A stretch of DNA of 64,000 nt, from NCBI RefSeq assembly GCF_022539315.1, contig NC_066317.1, positions 66,373,179 to 66,437,178 on the forward strand, given 5' to 3'. The position numbers and the translations under genes are program-made. Numbering within the stretch: the first letter of the stretch is position 1; every line of letters starts with the position of its first letter. The notes beneath the pieces were generated by a model. That model saw only the letters and a list, made by a program, of their open reading frames with translations, was not told where the DNA came from and searched no databases. The DNA comes from Serinus canaria (taxonomy: Eukaryota; Chordata; Aves; Passeriformes; Fringillidae). Below, piece after piece: positions 33,771-46,753 of the stretch.

Positions 33771-36700
33771 TAGCATAAATAAAGTATATTCTGTTCTAAA
33801 GATGTGTGAATGTGTGTGTAGGTGATCTGGATGAGTTCTCAAAAATCTCCTCCATCCTAAATTCTGGTTTGCTCACCAAAGGTGGATTCCATTGGCTGTT
33901 TTTCATAGTTCTGCAAATATCTTTTTTGATAATAGCATGCAGTGCAAAGACTGGACCTACCCATATGGGCTTTTTACCTGATTTATCAGTTTTTGCTTCT
34001 ATTTACATTTTATTTTTAAGCCCTATAAATACTCCATATTTCCAGCTTTTGATAGGCAAACAGGAAGCCTGCTTGTACGCTTCAGTTCCCTCTGCTTTTT
34101 ACAGAAAGAAGATAAAAGAGACATAAAACATTAAGTCTGCAATTTGGTCACATGTATATTTCATAAAGGCAACTTACTGAGTAATATATGGAAGGCTTTT
34201 GCAGGCAATCTTTACGAGGCACACTCTGCTTGGTGAGTGAGGTGCTTGCATTATTGATTTTAATAGAATTCTGCAGAGTAAGGATAAATTGTGGTAATAG
34301 TGCCTAAGAAGGTGCAGCAGACTAAGGCTCAGATGGCTGCTGGGATATATTCTGTGACCAGAATGCTGTTTTATGACCAACAGAGGCAGCAATTCCATAA
34401 TGCACAAGGTCCAAGTGCAATAAACAGGGCTGTGGTGCCATAGATTTCACCAGCACTTGGAGCAATAAAAATGTTTATGATGCTGAGCATTATGGTGGTA
34501 TATTGCTTGGAAAACATGCAACAATAAGAAGGGGGTTGTGTTTGCAGCAGCACTTTGGGAAAGTTGTGGTTTGCTCAGAGAAGCTTGCACCCACATTCTA
34601 AAGTGTGTCCAAACTGCTTTGTGTTCATTTTTGTGTTCATTTTGCTGTTAACAGCTTCTCCCATATAATTTCTTCCATTTTCTCCTTATAATGTGTTTTT
34701 CAAATTGGAACATGGAGTTCATCTCTCTGTAGAGCTGGATACAGACAATGCCTATCTCAAACCCCCCCGCTCTATTTGGGGTAATTCTTTGTCATTTAAT
34801 AATAACCAATTGCTTCTGCATGGTAAATGTCCATTTGTATGCTCTCCACTCTCAGCCTGAACAAGATGTTTTGCCTCAGCCCTTAACGAAATTGAACTTA
34901 GCTCATAATGAAAGAATCCTGGTGACATTCCTCTAGCAGATCTCCAAATGATGTAGAGTACTACCAGGACAGCATTACACTTGATTTTCAGTTCTGCCCC
35001 TTCCCATTACACTCCTTGTTGGAGAGAGATTATGATTAATTATGTTTTTATGGTAAAACTCATTATTAATTTTGAATATTAATATTGGGCAAGGTGAGAA
35101 AAATACTAAATGCTGTTTAAGGTGCTGCTTTGTATCTGAGTGGGTTTATTGACATACCTGCAAGTGCCCAAATGTTTATGTGCATAAAGAAGGGGCTGTG
35201 TTGGGACTGGTGCATTCAGTTCCATCTGCCTGGAGGGCAGGATGAGGGCTGGCACAGCAAGGGTGCACTCCAAAGATGGAAGGAAAGGTTTGGGAGAGTC
35301 TCTGTGTGAGAGGGAGGGGAGTGCACAGATGTGTGCATTCACTCCTGGCTCTAAAGCAGCCACTGCTAAATAGAAAAATAGCTCAAATGGATTGCACAAG
35401 ACAGACGAAGAAAGAGAAGGGAAAATCAGCCTCAAATAAGTGTTTTGCCCAACTGATGCAAAATTTACTGGCTGGGGGATTAGTGGAACCCAGGTTTCCA
35501 AAATCTCCAAGCCTCTGTCTTGGAACTGAGAAACAGCATGAGAAGTTAAATGGTCCTGAGCACCAAATTCTGCTCCAAATTCTGAAATCTTTTCTGATAA
35601 AATGATAATTTTGCACATCAAGTGCAAAAACATTTGTAGGAAAAGAAGTTTTGCAGTAAAATTTGATTGAACCAGGCTTCTTTGTTCTTGCTTTAGAACT
35701 ATTACTCTTTTCTTTTTGGTTTGGTTTTAGTGTTAATCATTTATGAGAAAAAAAAGCAAGGAGGGAAAGGAAGAAAATTCTGAAGCAATAAACACTGAAT
35801 TGATGGAACATAAAATTCCCATGTATTTCAGCACCACTTGCTCACAGCGACAAAGTCTTCAGCATTGCTGTTGCAAACCTTATTTTTGTTTAATAAAGTT
35901 TATACAATCTGTCAGTTTTTAAATTAATTGCATGACTGGCTCTGACTTCAGTCACGACATTTTAAGACCATGTAAACATAATCACTGGCTGTGAGTGAAA
36001 TACAAGGATGTGGAACTGGCAGAGACTGCAGGGAATGTGAAGGGAATACTTGTTATTTTACTGACAAAACAAAACAGCAAAAATATATTTCTAAATGAGT
36101 CCCTGACTGCTTTTCTTCTTCTTTTTTTTTTTTTTTTTGTAAAAGCATTTGTAGGATGCTAATTTACTTTTATTTTCTTTTCCAAGAAGATATGGCTGCT
36201 TATGCTTAGTTTGAGCTTTTGATAGTAATTTTTCACATTGATTTTCCAAATTGTTTTTTGAAATTGTATGACAATGCTGAAAAATGAGTTCATGAAATCA
36301 GACTCTTGCCACTGAATTTTCTGAGTGAGGGCAAAACAAAGAAGGGGAAAAAAAAGGCCTTTTTCTTCAAATGAATTTGATACATTTGCAACCATGGTTT
36401 GTTATGAAATATATAGATATAATTAAGTGTGAAAATAAAGTGATTAAAATTCAAATCTGATGCCACTTTCCAGACTGGCTCTGTTTGAAAGGCTCATCTG
36501 GATTGAAATACAAATGCCTGTGGACAGCCCTGGTGTGAGAAACCCCAGCACACCAAGGGCTCTGTGCTACTGCAGGGTGATGAAAATGTCTTTTTTGGAA
36601 CCTAACTCTGCTCCCTGACACATGAGAGGCTGTGTGTGGTCAGTCTGTGCTTTACAATGAGACCCTTCAGGTTTTCAGGTGGCAACAGATGCATTGCAGC

Positions 36701-37200
36701 AGCTTTTATGAAGGTTGAGGCTGTCTGGGGAGGTATCTGTTCATTCCTTTGATCAGGGACCATTGTCCTCACTGGGCTCACTAAGCACCAGTCAACAGGA
36801 ACATGGAATAAATTCTTGGAGAAATCACAGACCATTGCATTCCTCCCTGATTTGTGCTTCAAGTGGAAGTCTAATTATATACATATGTGTTCCCATCTGA
36901 AATTCTGAATTGCTGAACAGCTTTTGCCCTGGGGAGAGGATGAGAGAACCAACATGATGGGTCTCAAAGGTGCTGCCGATTGCAGCACTGGAAAGGGCTC
37001 AGATACAGGTGTGGAGAGCCTGGTAAAAAAACTCAGCCAGAAAATGAAGTGTGGAATGAAAGACAAACACAGCCTTTATGTGACCAGATGGAGATGGAGT
37101 CTGGTGGGCTGCAGATTTCCTATTAAACTTTTGGTGCAGTTCAGCATGCAGGGCCTCACAATATTAAAGTTTTCAGAAATCATTACTTTAGGGTTTGTAT
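33771..37200. other. Unassigned non-coding stretch
   Basis: About 3.4 kb. It holds a 175-codon frame on the minus strand (35106-35633) that I do not accept as a gene, and a 17-base poly-T at 36122-36138. No repeat family is recognised. Confidence 0.5.
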
Positions 37201-37629
37201 TGTAAATGCAGGCAACCCCAACGAGGGGAGAGAATGATGAATCTGACTCTGTGTTCTCAGAAGGCTCATTTATTGCTTTATTTTACTATATTATATTAAA
37301 GAGTGCTATACTAAACTATACTAAAGAACACAGAAAGGATACTGACGAAGGCTAAAAAGAGAATAATGAAAACTCCTGACTCTCTCCAGAGCCCTGACAC
37401 AGCCTGGCCCTGAGTGGCCAAAGAGTGAAAACAACTCCCAGCAGAATGCAATGGAACAATCACCTGTGGGTGAACAATCTCCAAACACATTCCACATGGG
37501 CACAGCACAGGAGAAGCAAATGAGATAAGAATTGTTTTCCTTTTCTCTGAGGCCTCTCTTGCTGCCATTCAGCTTCCCAGTAGAAAAACCCTGGGCAAAG
37601 GAATCTTTTCAGAGAATGTGAATGCCACA
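37201..37629 (-). mobile_element. Solo ERVK-like LTR, minus strand
   Basis: On the minus strand it begins TGTGGCATTCACATTCTCTG and ends GCATTTACA. TTTATT at 37269-37274 and 37277-37282 are AATAAA signals on that strand. It is the closest relative of the split outer LTR at 9794/10615, sharing the long U3 block that includes GATTGTTCACCCACAGG. Flanks TTGTAT and GGTATG do not match well, so the TSD is unresolved. Confidence 0.85.
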
Positions 37630-38433
37630 GGTATGTACTGAATTTTGTCCTTCTTAGGTTTTAATGTGTGAAGGCTGTGCTTACAGAGAGGAGAAAAAAC
37701 AAGCCAGGAACACAGAAACTATGAAATGTGGTCTCAGAATTGCAGTGATAATTATTTTTGATTGAAAGAGTATTTATAGACACTCCTCTCATTGGTGTTG
37801 CTATAATCCTGAAATCACTTAACCTCACTGAGGAATTAATAAGAACTTTTTTTTTTTTTTTTTTAAATTGAAACCTTTTTTTATCCTCCTTTCAGCAGAT
37901 TAGCAGGATTAAAGTTTTCAAAGTATGTTGGAAATATGGTTTAGGAGAACTGATGGGCTAAATCCTCAGATGACATAAATCAGCTTACCTTTGGTGATTT
38001 CAGTGAATACAGTGTTAATAAGAATGATATTAGATCACTGTGGAAAAGATGAAAACAGTAGGCAAAGTATAAATCCACCACCCAGAGATTGTAGGAAATC
38101 CAATATGAGATTAGAGGAGGCACAGGGGTGCTTTGTGCTTTTCTTGCACAGAGATCTCATCTCCAGACTGTGAGCAGTATAAACACAAGGCACCCTGGGA
38201 TTAGTTCAAAGTATCTCCTGAATTCCTTCTGGGAGTTTGTGGGAATGGGAAAAATAGAAACTTCCACAGACACAAGAGGGTTTGATCTGCAGTCTTGGGA
38301 GAGGCTTGGATTGATGGAAAATAAAATACACAGACATTAAGAAAAAAATCATAAAGTTATGTTTCTATAGCTGTTAGTAAGAATATGCCTTAAGTAAGTG
38401 AGAAACTATGGAGAAGATGGTGAAGGGTTTATA
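37630..38433. other. Unassigned stretch with a poly-T run
   Basis: Nothing recognised apart from 18 T bases at 37847-37864. Confidence 0.5.
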
Positions 38434-38780
38434 ATGTAGGGGTGTGGTTGTACAGAGTGAGCTGAGAGTTTAGAAGTTATAATAGATATAACATATATCT
38501 CACATGTGTGCATGTGAGACAGAAGCCATTGGATAAAATATCCACAGTGCAGTAGAAGTGAGTAAAGGTGATAGGTCAGAAAAGGAAAATAAACCTTGTG
38601 GCATCTATTCATTGGGTTAGAAAGTTCTATAGTGCCTTGTAACAAAGACTGCTCTGAGCTATGGCTGACTGCTTGCTCCTCTAAAATCTCCCAGCCTCTG
38701 AGACTGATGTTTGTCTGAGCCATAAATTGTTCTTAGCCCTACTGTGGTCCCATCCCTTTAGTAAAAACAGTGACAATGAC
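38434..38780 (+). mobile_element. Possible degraded ERV LTR
   Basis: The order of features suggests an LTR 3' half: an inverted repeat TCACATG/CATGTGA at 38500-38517, a word AAGACTGCTCTGAGC near 38647, then CTCTGAGACTGATGTTTGTC and a CATAAATTG in place of AATAAA near 38722, then TGTTCTTAGCCC. The pattern feels like a class I avian LTR, but neither end nor a TSD can be fixed. It could equally be single-copy DNA. Confidence 0.3.
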
Positions 38781-40316
38781 AGGAATTGTCAGTAAACCTT
38801 TCAAAAGAAACAGCTCAGGCTTATTAACAGCACAAATATGAAGCCTTTAGGCCAGGAAGAGCTGGAATTTCCCAGAGGAGTTGGGCAGGATCCTGGGTGC
38901 CACCAAGGTGCTGAAGTGAGAGCTGGGAGCACCCCCTGCCCTAGACAAGAACAAGTGGTAATGGAAATAATTGTAACAAGGTACCTAGTTATATATGGAA
39001 CAATTAGTTTGTCTCATAGAGGTGCTTTATGCCATTTCAGAAGCCCTGGGATGTTGAACATATTTGTATTAGGACAAAGCAATGAGAGGAGCTTCTCTGG
39101 AGTGGCAGCTGCAGTCTGGACAGGATGTCTGGTGTCTCAAATAACATTACAATCCTGAGCTTGCACCACTGAATGAGTGCTCCAATAATTCTGATGTTGT
39201 TTATTTCACTGAAAATTAAAATGAGAAATATTAATTCTATGGAAAATTATGTCACAGCCATCCATTTTTCTTCTTGCCTTTTATTTTCATGAATTTAAGG
39301 GGAGTAAAGTTTTTCTTTTAGGTTTTATCATGTAAATGTTTGTTTCAGTTAACCCCAAAATTTGCTGATCTGTTAATGGGTAACTTGAAGTTTCCTTGAG
39401 TATCAGGAAGTCATTTAATGTCCCTGGAAGTAGCCCAGGTCATGGGAAAAATGATGGGAATTATCTTGGGCTATCCTTGGGAGTTAATAATGACATGTGC
39501 CATCAGGCAGGGAAGAGTTCAGTGTAATTGGAATGGCATTTAGACTGCACTGACTTCTCCCAAAGGACCAAAAGTGGTTCCACAATCAGCATGTTCTCCC
39601 TTAGATCTGCTCAGTTCAGCTTTGCTGTATTCCTGGAAAACAGGGGGTGGTCTCCAGTCTCCAGCAGAATCCCTTCCAAAGCCAGACTTAGCCAGGTGTG
39701 GATCAAAAAGAAATCTCATTTTGCCCAGTGCCTTGTTCTTGCAGAGGGTTATGTGTTTGGGTAATTTATTTGGGTGTTATATTTCTGTGTAAGACCTCAA
39801 AATCACTTGTGGAGAAACCATAACACAACAATGTCATAAAAGCAACTGGAGATTTGTTACCAGATCAGTCATGGAACTTAATGGAAAATATTCCTCACAG
39901 ATCTAACATTTGGCAGAGAACATGAAACCAATATGAGATAGGAATATTTTTATTGATAAACCTGAGCATTAAGATTTTTAGGTCTGTGAGAATCCTGTGT
40001 CATAAAATGGTTATAAAAGTCAGAAAACAAAATTGCATATTGCCAAAATGCAGGAGGGTAATTGTAAATCAAAATACATTGTCCACTGGTTTGAAATTCT
40101 TTTAGGTCCAGCTTTTAAAGCCTAATTTAAAACTTTCTATGGAAGCTGGATCATATTTGAAATATTAACAGGGACTTAGGAGAGGCATCAAGAATTTGCA
40201 GTTGCAGCACCACACCTGGCAAGGGTACTGGATGCTAAGCAAAGGAAGGGAAATAGATTGTTTACTCATCCCAGTACAGACAATCTGGAGTCTAAATTAA
40301 GCATGATATAGATATT
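38781..40316. other. Unassigned non-coding stretch
   Basis: About 1.5 kb. No gene or mobile element is recognised. Confidence 0.5.
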
Positions 40317-40455
40317 AAAAATATATATATATAAAATAAGACACCATTAAAATTTTCATCCAAATAAAAAGTAGTATTAGTAATAATAATAATAATTAAA
40401 TATATATAAAATAATTAAAAAGCAGTATTTGTAGTAATAATAATAACAATAAATC
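40317..40455. repeat. AT/AAT-rich tract with a ~50-bp imperfect duplication
   Basis: An AT run (40317-40335) is followed by AAAAAGTAGTATTAGTAATA and, about 50 bases on, by AAAAAGCAGTATTTGTAGTA. Each is followed by TAA trinucleotide repeats. It looks like a two-copy tandem duplication within microsatellite DNA. Confidence 0.75.
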
Positions 40456-40879
40456 CAAGTGGAAATGTCCAAGAGATTAAACTAAGGATATTTATGCATA
40501 ATTCCCAAGAGCTGTTGCCACTCTCTGCAAATGAAGTTTGTATTTTTCTTAAGAGAATAACACTTGCTGTAATTACTAATTGGGGGTTACTTCTATGGAG
40601 AGTAATTTCATATCCATTTAAATTTTCTAAATTATTATGTGTTATTGGGTCATGGTATCTATCTGCTGTCACATTTCACTTGTCAACTACAGGGTGAAAG
40701 CTCCATGGTCATTCAGAGATCAAAAACCTATTTCCATTCTCTTATTTAGCTGAGTAGAGTTTCCTAGTGAAGTGTCAAAAAACCTGCCCCAGAGAGAAAT
40801 AATGAAAATAATAGCAAAATCAAGATTAAAAATAATAGCAAGGAAAGGTGTGTTATCAGGAGAAGAAAGGAATAAAAAT
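40456..40879. other. Short unassigned gap
   Basis: About 420 AT-rich bases with nothing recognised. Confidence 0.45.
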
Positions 40880-41150
40880 GGGAGCTGGGGCTGAAAGCTG
40901 CATGATTCACCTGCCTCCAGAGCACGAGGGCTGCCTCCTGTGGGATGAACCCCATGGTGGAGCAGAGGAAGAGTGGGAGGAATCCTCCCCTGAGGAGGAA
41001 GGAGCAGCAGCAAAGCCCAGGAGTGATGGACTGACCAGAGCCCCCATTCCCTGTCCTCCCTGTGCTGCTGGAGGGGAGGAGGGAGAGAAACCAGGAGTGA
41101 AGCTGAGCCCAGGAAGAAGGGACAGGTTGGGGGGAGGTGATTTAAGACAT
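40880..41150 (+). mobile_element. ERV LTR fragment, GC-richer U3 part
   Basis: The ordered words CTCCTGTGGGATGAACCCCA, TGGTGGAGCAGAGGAAGAG, GAGGAGGAAGGAGCAGCAG, GATGGACTGACCAGAGCCCC, CATTCCCTGTCCTCCC and GTGAAGCTGAGCCCAGGAAG match a widespread avian ERV LTR as I remember it. The downstream part with AATAAA is missing, so the copy is truncated near 41150. The local shift towards G/C and purines explains the 152-codon frame here (40848-41306), which is not a gene. No TSD was found. Confidence 0.6.
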
Positions 41151-43642
41151 AAAAGGATCAATGTCTATCCTTGTGGTGCTGTGCTAAAAAAATATTGGTT
41201 TACTAAAAATACTGATTTACTGGGAGAAAGAAGCTATTTCAGATTGCCCTACTTCTGCTGCACATTGGGCACACAAACTTTGCCCACAGAAGAGGAATTT
41301 GGATGAAAGAGTCTCTTCATGTTAGTGTAGAGCTGGTTTTAGAAATGAGAATCTAGGGCAAGTGCTCAAGATTAAAGAACCTCACAATGGCTGATTTGCA
41401 TAGCAGAATGAATCATGCAGGGTTTGAGTGAAAGAAGGAAAGCTCTCACACCTTCATGTGCTCCTGAAAACTCATCCCTCTGATGGCCAAGGTGGCTATA
41501 AATACACCTGAGAGCAGGTGGCAATGGCCTTTCCCTGGGTAATGTCCTGCAGAACTGCTGAGTCCTCAGTGATCAGGAAATAGAATTTATTCAGGAAGTT
41601 TTACACTTGTCCAAATCCATTAGGTAGGAAAAATGTTGGTATCTCATCTCATTTTATATAAAATTGTTGCAAAAAGGAAAGATGCAACCATCTTATCTAT
41701 TTCCAGAGGAAAAATTGGAATTTAAACCCAAGTTATAGCCCAGAGTGCTCCATGCTCTAGGCAGCACTGTCCCCTGTGGAACAGACACTCCAAAATCATA
41801 ATCCTAATAGCAGGACAGATAATTTTGTGTAGTACTTTATCCTTTACATTCATCACTACATTTGAAAAGGAGAACATCTGAATAACTTCAGCTTTCAGGG
41901 GACAAACCAGAAATTGGGCAGCAGGGAAAAGGGATGCTTTCCTTCCATGTAGCCAATAATGTCAGCCTTGCCTCCTTTTCCTCCTCTGAATGCTCATTCA
42001 GGTTTAAAAAAAAAAGCAAATCCAAATATAAGCACATTGAAAACATAAGAAAGACTGGTGCCCAGCTGCTGAACACATTCCCACAGAATTCCAGGGAGCA
42101 GATCTAGAGCTGCCATTATCCAGAGAGATCAGATGCTCCTTCAGAGTCTGCAAGTGACAGAATAAAGGTATCACAGTTAGAATGTTCAAATCCCTCCCCA
42201 AACAAATAAAAAAGCCAAAACAAAAAACAAACACACAAAAAAATCCCAAACCAACCAGCTACCAAAAAAACCCCCCAAAAACCTCCCAAAACCCCACAGA
42301 TACTGAACACTTTCTCATTATTATAACATTTTTATTGCCATTCCAAATTCCTTTTACATAACTGCACTGGTTCTGACTGGTAAAAGTTAATTTACTTCAA
42401 ATTAGCTTTTATCATGCTCTGTTTTTTACCTCTCTGCATGGACATTTCTGTGCTGTCCTGGGACAGTGTCCTCCTCACTGATCTCAGCAAGGAATCCAGA
42501 CAAGGGATGAATTATCTGCTGAGTGCTTTCAATTTTATTAAACCTGCTGGACCTTATGCCAGAAAATATCTATTTGGTGGCAGTGTCTCTTCATACCTGA
42601 TGCAGGAATCACCATCTTTTCACAGGCTCTGAAAAGAAAATTAAATGTTAGAAACATACAAAGTGGAAATTAAAATTCCCTTCAGGGTTGCCAAAATTTC
42701 CAGAAAGATAGAGAGGAAATGAAGAGCTCCTGGAAAAGTAAAAGGCTGGAAATATAATAAATGACTGCAGCTGGTTCTATACTTCATATTCTGAATTTTC
42801 AATGTTAAATAAGCTCTAAAGAAAGCTTTTAAATCCTCCCCCCTTTTTATTTATTATTTCTCCTTCTCTGTCATTTTTATTTAAGCCCCTAAGACTAGCT
42901 GGATCTAAGAAAATACAAACAAGATTTGCTCTTAAATCATTAAGATTTGAGTAAACTGTGAGCAGTTCAATATCTGTGAGATTACAACTAAGCACTTTTT
43001 TCCTTTTTATGGGGGATCCATGCACTCATAATGCTGAGAATTGAAGTAAATTAATAACCATAGTTTAAATTATGGAAAAAAAATCTTTTATAGAACTGTT
43101 TTATCTTCTTCCCTTTACAGAACTTTCAGAATTATAAGTATTAGTAAAATAAAACAAAATTTGGAAACAAAATTGTTTTACCTTCAACCTTTTTCTCCAA
43201 CTGCAAGAATTTCTCATGTAATTACCATTTCTAAATTCATTAAAATGGCTAAACCAATAATCTAATATATCTGTTTTGTCTATGGATTAGGTTAACATTT
43301 GTTTTATTAAACTTTTCAAAGAATAGTTCCTGTCATCCATTTTATTTTCATTAAAATGAGAAAAATATGACTGCCTATTTCTGCAATTTAATTATCCAGC
43401 TAATTTTGCAACCTTTGCCCGTAGCTACTTAGAGACAGAAATTTATCTAAAAGCATTATGATATTATCTTGTCTCTCACTCATCTGAAACCACTGTAATG
43501 CAAAATTGTTTCAAGGGCACATTTTGGGGGGTTTGATGCATCTTTGAGCTCAAAAGATTATGAAATGCCATGGGTTGAGCATGAAACCAGATGCTCAGCA
43601 GATGAGCTGCACTTTGAGCACGTGCTTCCTTTGCAAACCAGA
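41151..43642. other. Unassigned stretch with an A/C-rich tract
   Basis: About 2.5 kb. At 42185-42300 there is an A-rich tract with C runs, similar in style to 4731-4815. No gene is recognised. Confidence 0.5.
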
Positions 43643-43770
43643 CTTGGATATCGTGGAATTTGGAGTTTGGATATTGTGGAATTTGGAGTTTGGATATTGT
43701 GGAATTTGTAATTTGGATATTGTGAAATTTGGAGTTTGGATATTGTGGAATTTGGAGTTTGGATATTGGG
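43643..43770. repeat. 23-bp minisatellite, about 5.5 copies
   Basis: The unit GAATTTGGAGTTTGGATATT plus GTG repeats with a 23-base period, and units differ by one to three substitutions. The period is not a multiple of three, so each frame cycles through 23 codons. That explains the repetitive frames on both strands at 43476-43844 and 43560-43943. Confidence 0.93.
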
Positions 43771-44353
43771 CTATTTTGCTTTTTGTGGGGCATTTTCTGT
43801 GTAGTCTGGCTCAGTCCATTGCTGTACATTTTGGTGATGTCCATGCAGGGGGATGCTCAGTGAGGACAACCCCACATCTCTGGTATCAAGCAAAGCTTTG
43901 TGACAGGTTGATCCTCCAAGTACTGCAGCTGGATAACAAATAACTGTGTAGGGACAACCTGTACAGCCCAGGAGAATCACATTCTTGTTTGTATTCTTAC
44001 TAGAAAAATCAAATGGTTCTGTTTTCACTGGACTGAAACTCGTCCTGCTGCCCTGCAGCAACAGGTTTTCTTTTGTGTGGAGCAGGTGGCTAACACTGGA
44101 AAACCTGCTTTCATGGTGGGAAAGATTTATTGCCCTCAAAAGTGATCTCAGAAAATTTGCAATTGGTGGGCAAATGCTGTTTGGGAAGCAGTGTAGATAA
44201 ACAATGCAAGCACAGAGGGCAGAAGCATGCAGGGAGGAATAACTCAGCTATTTTGTCTTGGGAACTCAATTTTACACAAAGACCTCCCAGTTCCCTATAG
44301 AAGAACCTAATGACAAAAATGAAAGCTTGGAAATTTCTTGTGATGTCTTGGAA
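43771..44353. other. Unassigned non-coding stretch
   Basis: About 580 bases with nothing recognised. Confidence 0.45.
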
Positions 44354-44359
44354 TATCTT
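44354..44359 (+). repeat. Probable TSD TATCTT, left copy
   Basis: Directly precedes the LTR at 44360. The partner at 44743-44748 is TATCTC, so five of six bases match. Confidence 0.65.
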
Positions 44360-44742
44360 TGCTGCATTGTTCACAGGGGTCCCAGGATGAGGGAAGAGAT
44401 GAGAAAGTTGACTCCATGTTCAGAAGGCTGATTTATTATTTTATGATATATATTATATTAAAACTATACTAAAAGAAGAGAAGAAAGGATTTCATCAGGA
44501 GGCTGGCTAAGAATAGAAAAGGAATGAATAACAAAGGTTTTTGTCTGACTGAGACAGTCTGGACAGCTGGGCTGGGATTGGCCATTAATGAGAAACAACC
44601 AGATGAGAGCAATCCCAGACCCACCTGGTGCATCCCACAGCAGCAGAGAATCATTGTTTGCAGTTTGTTCCTGAGGCCTCTCAGCTTCTCAGGAGGGAAA
44701 AATCCTAAGGAAAAGAATTTTTCATAGAACATGTCGGTGACA
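44360..44742 (-). mobile_element. Solo ERVK-like LTR, minus strand
   Basis: On the plus strand it runs from TGCTGCATTG to GTCGGTGACA, giving TG...CA ends, flanked by TATCTT and TATCTC. TTTATT at 44432-44437 is AATAAA on the minus strand. Minus-strand words (GGCCTCAGGAACAAACTGC, CCAATCCCAGCCC) show the same layout as the LTR at 16305, with more divergence in the middle. Confidence 0.82.
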
Positions 44743-44748
44743 TATCTC
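44743..44748 (+). repeat. Probable TSD TATCTC, right copy
   Basis: One mismatch to 44354-44359, and it abuts the LTR end. Confidence 0.65.
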
Positions 44749-46747
44749 AATTGTTTTAAATTAATTTTAAAAATGTGTGGCTAAAATAGTCTTGGATGGT
44801 CTCCAGCAGGTCTTTATTACTGCGTTCTAAAATAAAACTTTTGCTCATGGCTCCTGTTGAAGAGCTGGAATGTTCATCACTAATTATGTTTCTAATTATG
44901 CTTTTCCTTCTTGATTGAACTGGAAAGAAGAGGGAGGCACTGAGACAGGAGGCACTGAGGCACTTTTCTATGTTTCTTACCTAAAAAACTCCTTCAAATT
45001 TGATGGTGCTTTGATTCAGAACACGGGGTCTGACATTTATTTCAAATGTACTGGCAGGATTTGACTGATTTCCTTGAGGCTTCACAGACTCACATTGGCT
45101 GCTTGGTTGATGAGGTATAACATGAAATTATAGAAAGAAAAAAAATGTAATCTATAATTAATGCATCTAAACCAGATTTATTTTTGGTTTCAGTATAACT
45201 GATGTGATGTATGTTAGAGGTGTTTGAGTTTTCTTCCTAAATTTAGCCAAGATTTGAATGAGATTTTGGTGTAAGAAGGTTTTCTAAGCTCCATCTGTAA
45301 TCAATGGAGAAAGGAAGCACTTAAGGGTCATGTACCAGGTGGAGATAAAATCTATCTGCTCTCTTTTATCCTATTTTCAGAATGATATGAGCACTTGCTG
45401 ATAACTAATTTGATCCAAAGCTATAGTAGTTAAGAGAAGGGACACATTCTCCTTCCTGAGAAGTTAATCTTGGCCCACAGGAGGAAACTCAAGCAGAGCT
45501 CACCCTCTGCAGAGTTACCTGAGCTGGGGTGTCCTGCAGCCTCTCTGCTGGATCAGGGCTGCAAATCTCAGGGGTCTGGGGGCAAAGCACTGACACTCAG
45601 CTGTCTACAACAAAAGATTTACAGCAGGAAATCACAGGTTTTAGTCCCAGAGGGAATCTGAGGTTTTTTGTGGAGCTGGACATGAATAAAATGCATGATT
45701 GAATGAAGTCTAGAGCTTGCAGAAAAGAATATAAAAAGAGTCAAGTGTGTCATGGGCTTTTTGCTTTGAGGTTTGTTTTTTTTTTTTTTTTTCAGAGTGT
45801 GACTTAAGTTTCCATCAGAGGTTCTGCACACTTCCATTTCCTTGTGTGAAAAGGCACATCCTTCCCATCTTCATCCATATTCAAACACTAATCAACAGAT
45901 GGTCAAATTAAGGAGACCCTATCATCCAGAAAATTAAATGAATTAGAAAATCACCAGAGCTTAGTTTTCCAAAGCATTCCTTCTTCCATTAAAATAAACA
46001 CACCCAGATTACTTTAGCCTCTCTTATTTTCCCAAACACTTTCAGAATCATGAGATCAAATTATGAAGCTAGTGGAAAATCCCTTGTTGGTGTTAGAAAC
46101 AAGCTCTACTGGGAGGAAGACTAAGATAACAGCTGGTTATTACAGAACAAGATATTTCATTACATTGAACATATCTACTTAAGAAAAAAGGAAAGTCTGA
46201 CTTTGAACTTGTTGGATCAATGATTACAATGGTATTGGAACAGACTTGAATAGCTGTATTATGCATTGTGGGGAGAATAAGGAGATATTCTAATAGGATT
46301 TACTTGTTATACAAAATTCAGGTTAGAAAACAATTAACAAAGAAGAGAGGATCTTCTCATGCTCAAAGGAAAAAGCAGGCAGTGAGGGAATTATATGAGG
46401 GCAGCAATTAATCCCATCCCATTAGGGCAGACTGCTGACTGTACCCCAGAAAAAGCTGAAATACAAAATGCAGGCAATTAATTTTAGGAGTTGAACAAAT
46501 CTTGCTTTTGTCCACAGCTCCCTTGCCCTAAGCCTTCTGTCATGCAGAGAGCTGTAAGCTCTGTGTGGGGGGATCTGACACTTCACAGGGCATGGGGACT
46601 GCAGCTAAGGTGCCTTTGTCACCTCAGTGGCAGCAAGCAAGGGCCAGGGAAGGCACTGTGAGATGATCAAGAGAAACTTTTGGACGTGCTAAGGAAAGAG
46701 GATGGCTCCTGCAACACCTTCAAACCAGGTGATGGGAGATCTGGTGA
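44749..46747. other. Unassigned stretch with a poly-T run
   Basis: About 2 kb. There are 17 T bases at 45776-45792. No gene or mobile element is recognised. Confidence 0.5.
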
Positions 46748-46753
46748 GTGTGA
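46748..46753 (+). repeat. TSD GTGTGA, left copy
   Basis: Directly precedes the LTR at 46754, with an exact partner at 47345-47350. Confidence 0.9.

Noticed and set aside
35106..35633. 175-codon open frame, minus strand
   Set aside because: No recognisable domain, no splice or promoter context, and it overlaps a 109-codon plus-strand frame. I do not recognise the predicted protein.
36122..36138. Poly-T runs here and at 37847-37864 and 45776-45792 as tails of minus-strand retrocopies
   Set aside because: No coding or mRNA-like sequence precedes them on the minus strand and no flanking duplications were found. Plain homopolymer slippage explains them.
40848..41306. 152-codon Glu/Pro-rich frame, plus strand
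   Set aside because: It coincides with the GC-richer ERV LTR fragment. The acidic look comes from GAG/GAA-rich LTR sequence.
43476..43943. Repetitive frames on both strands that look like a repeat protein
   Set aside because: They are translations of the 23-bp minisatellite. A period of 23 bases yields a 23-residue pseudo-repeat in every open phase.
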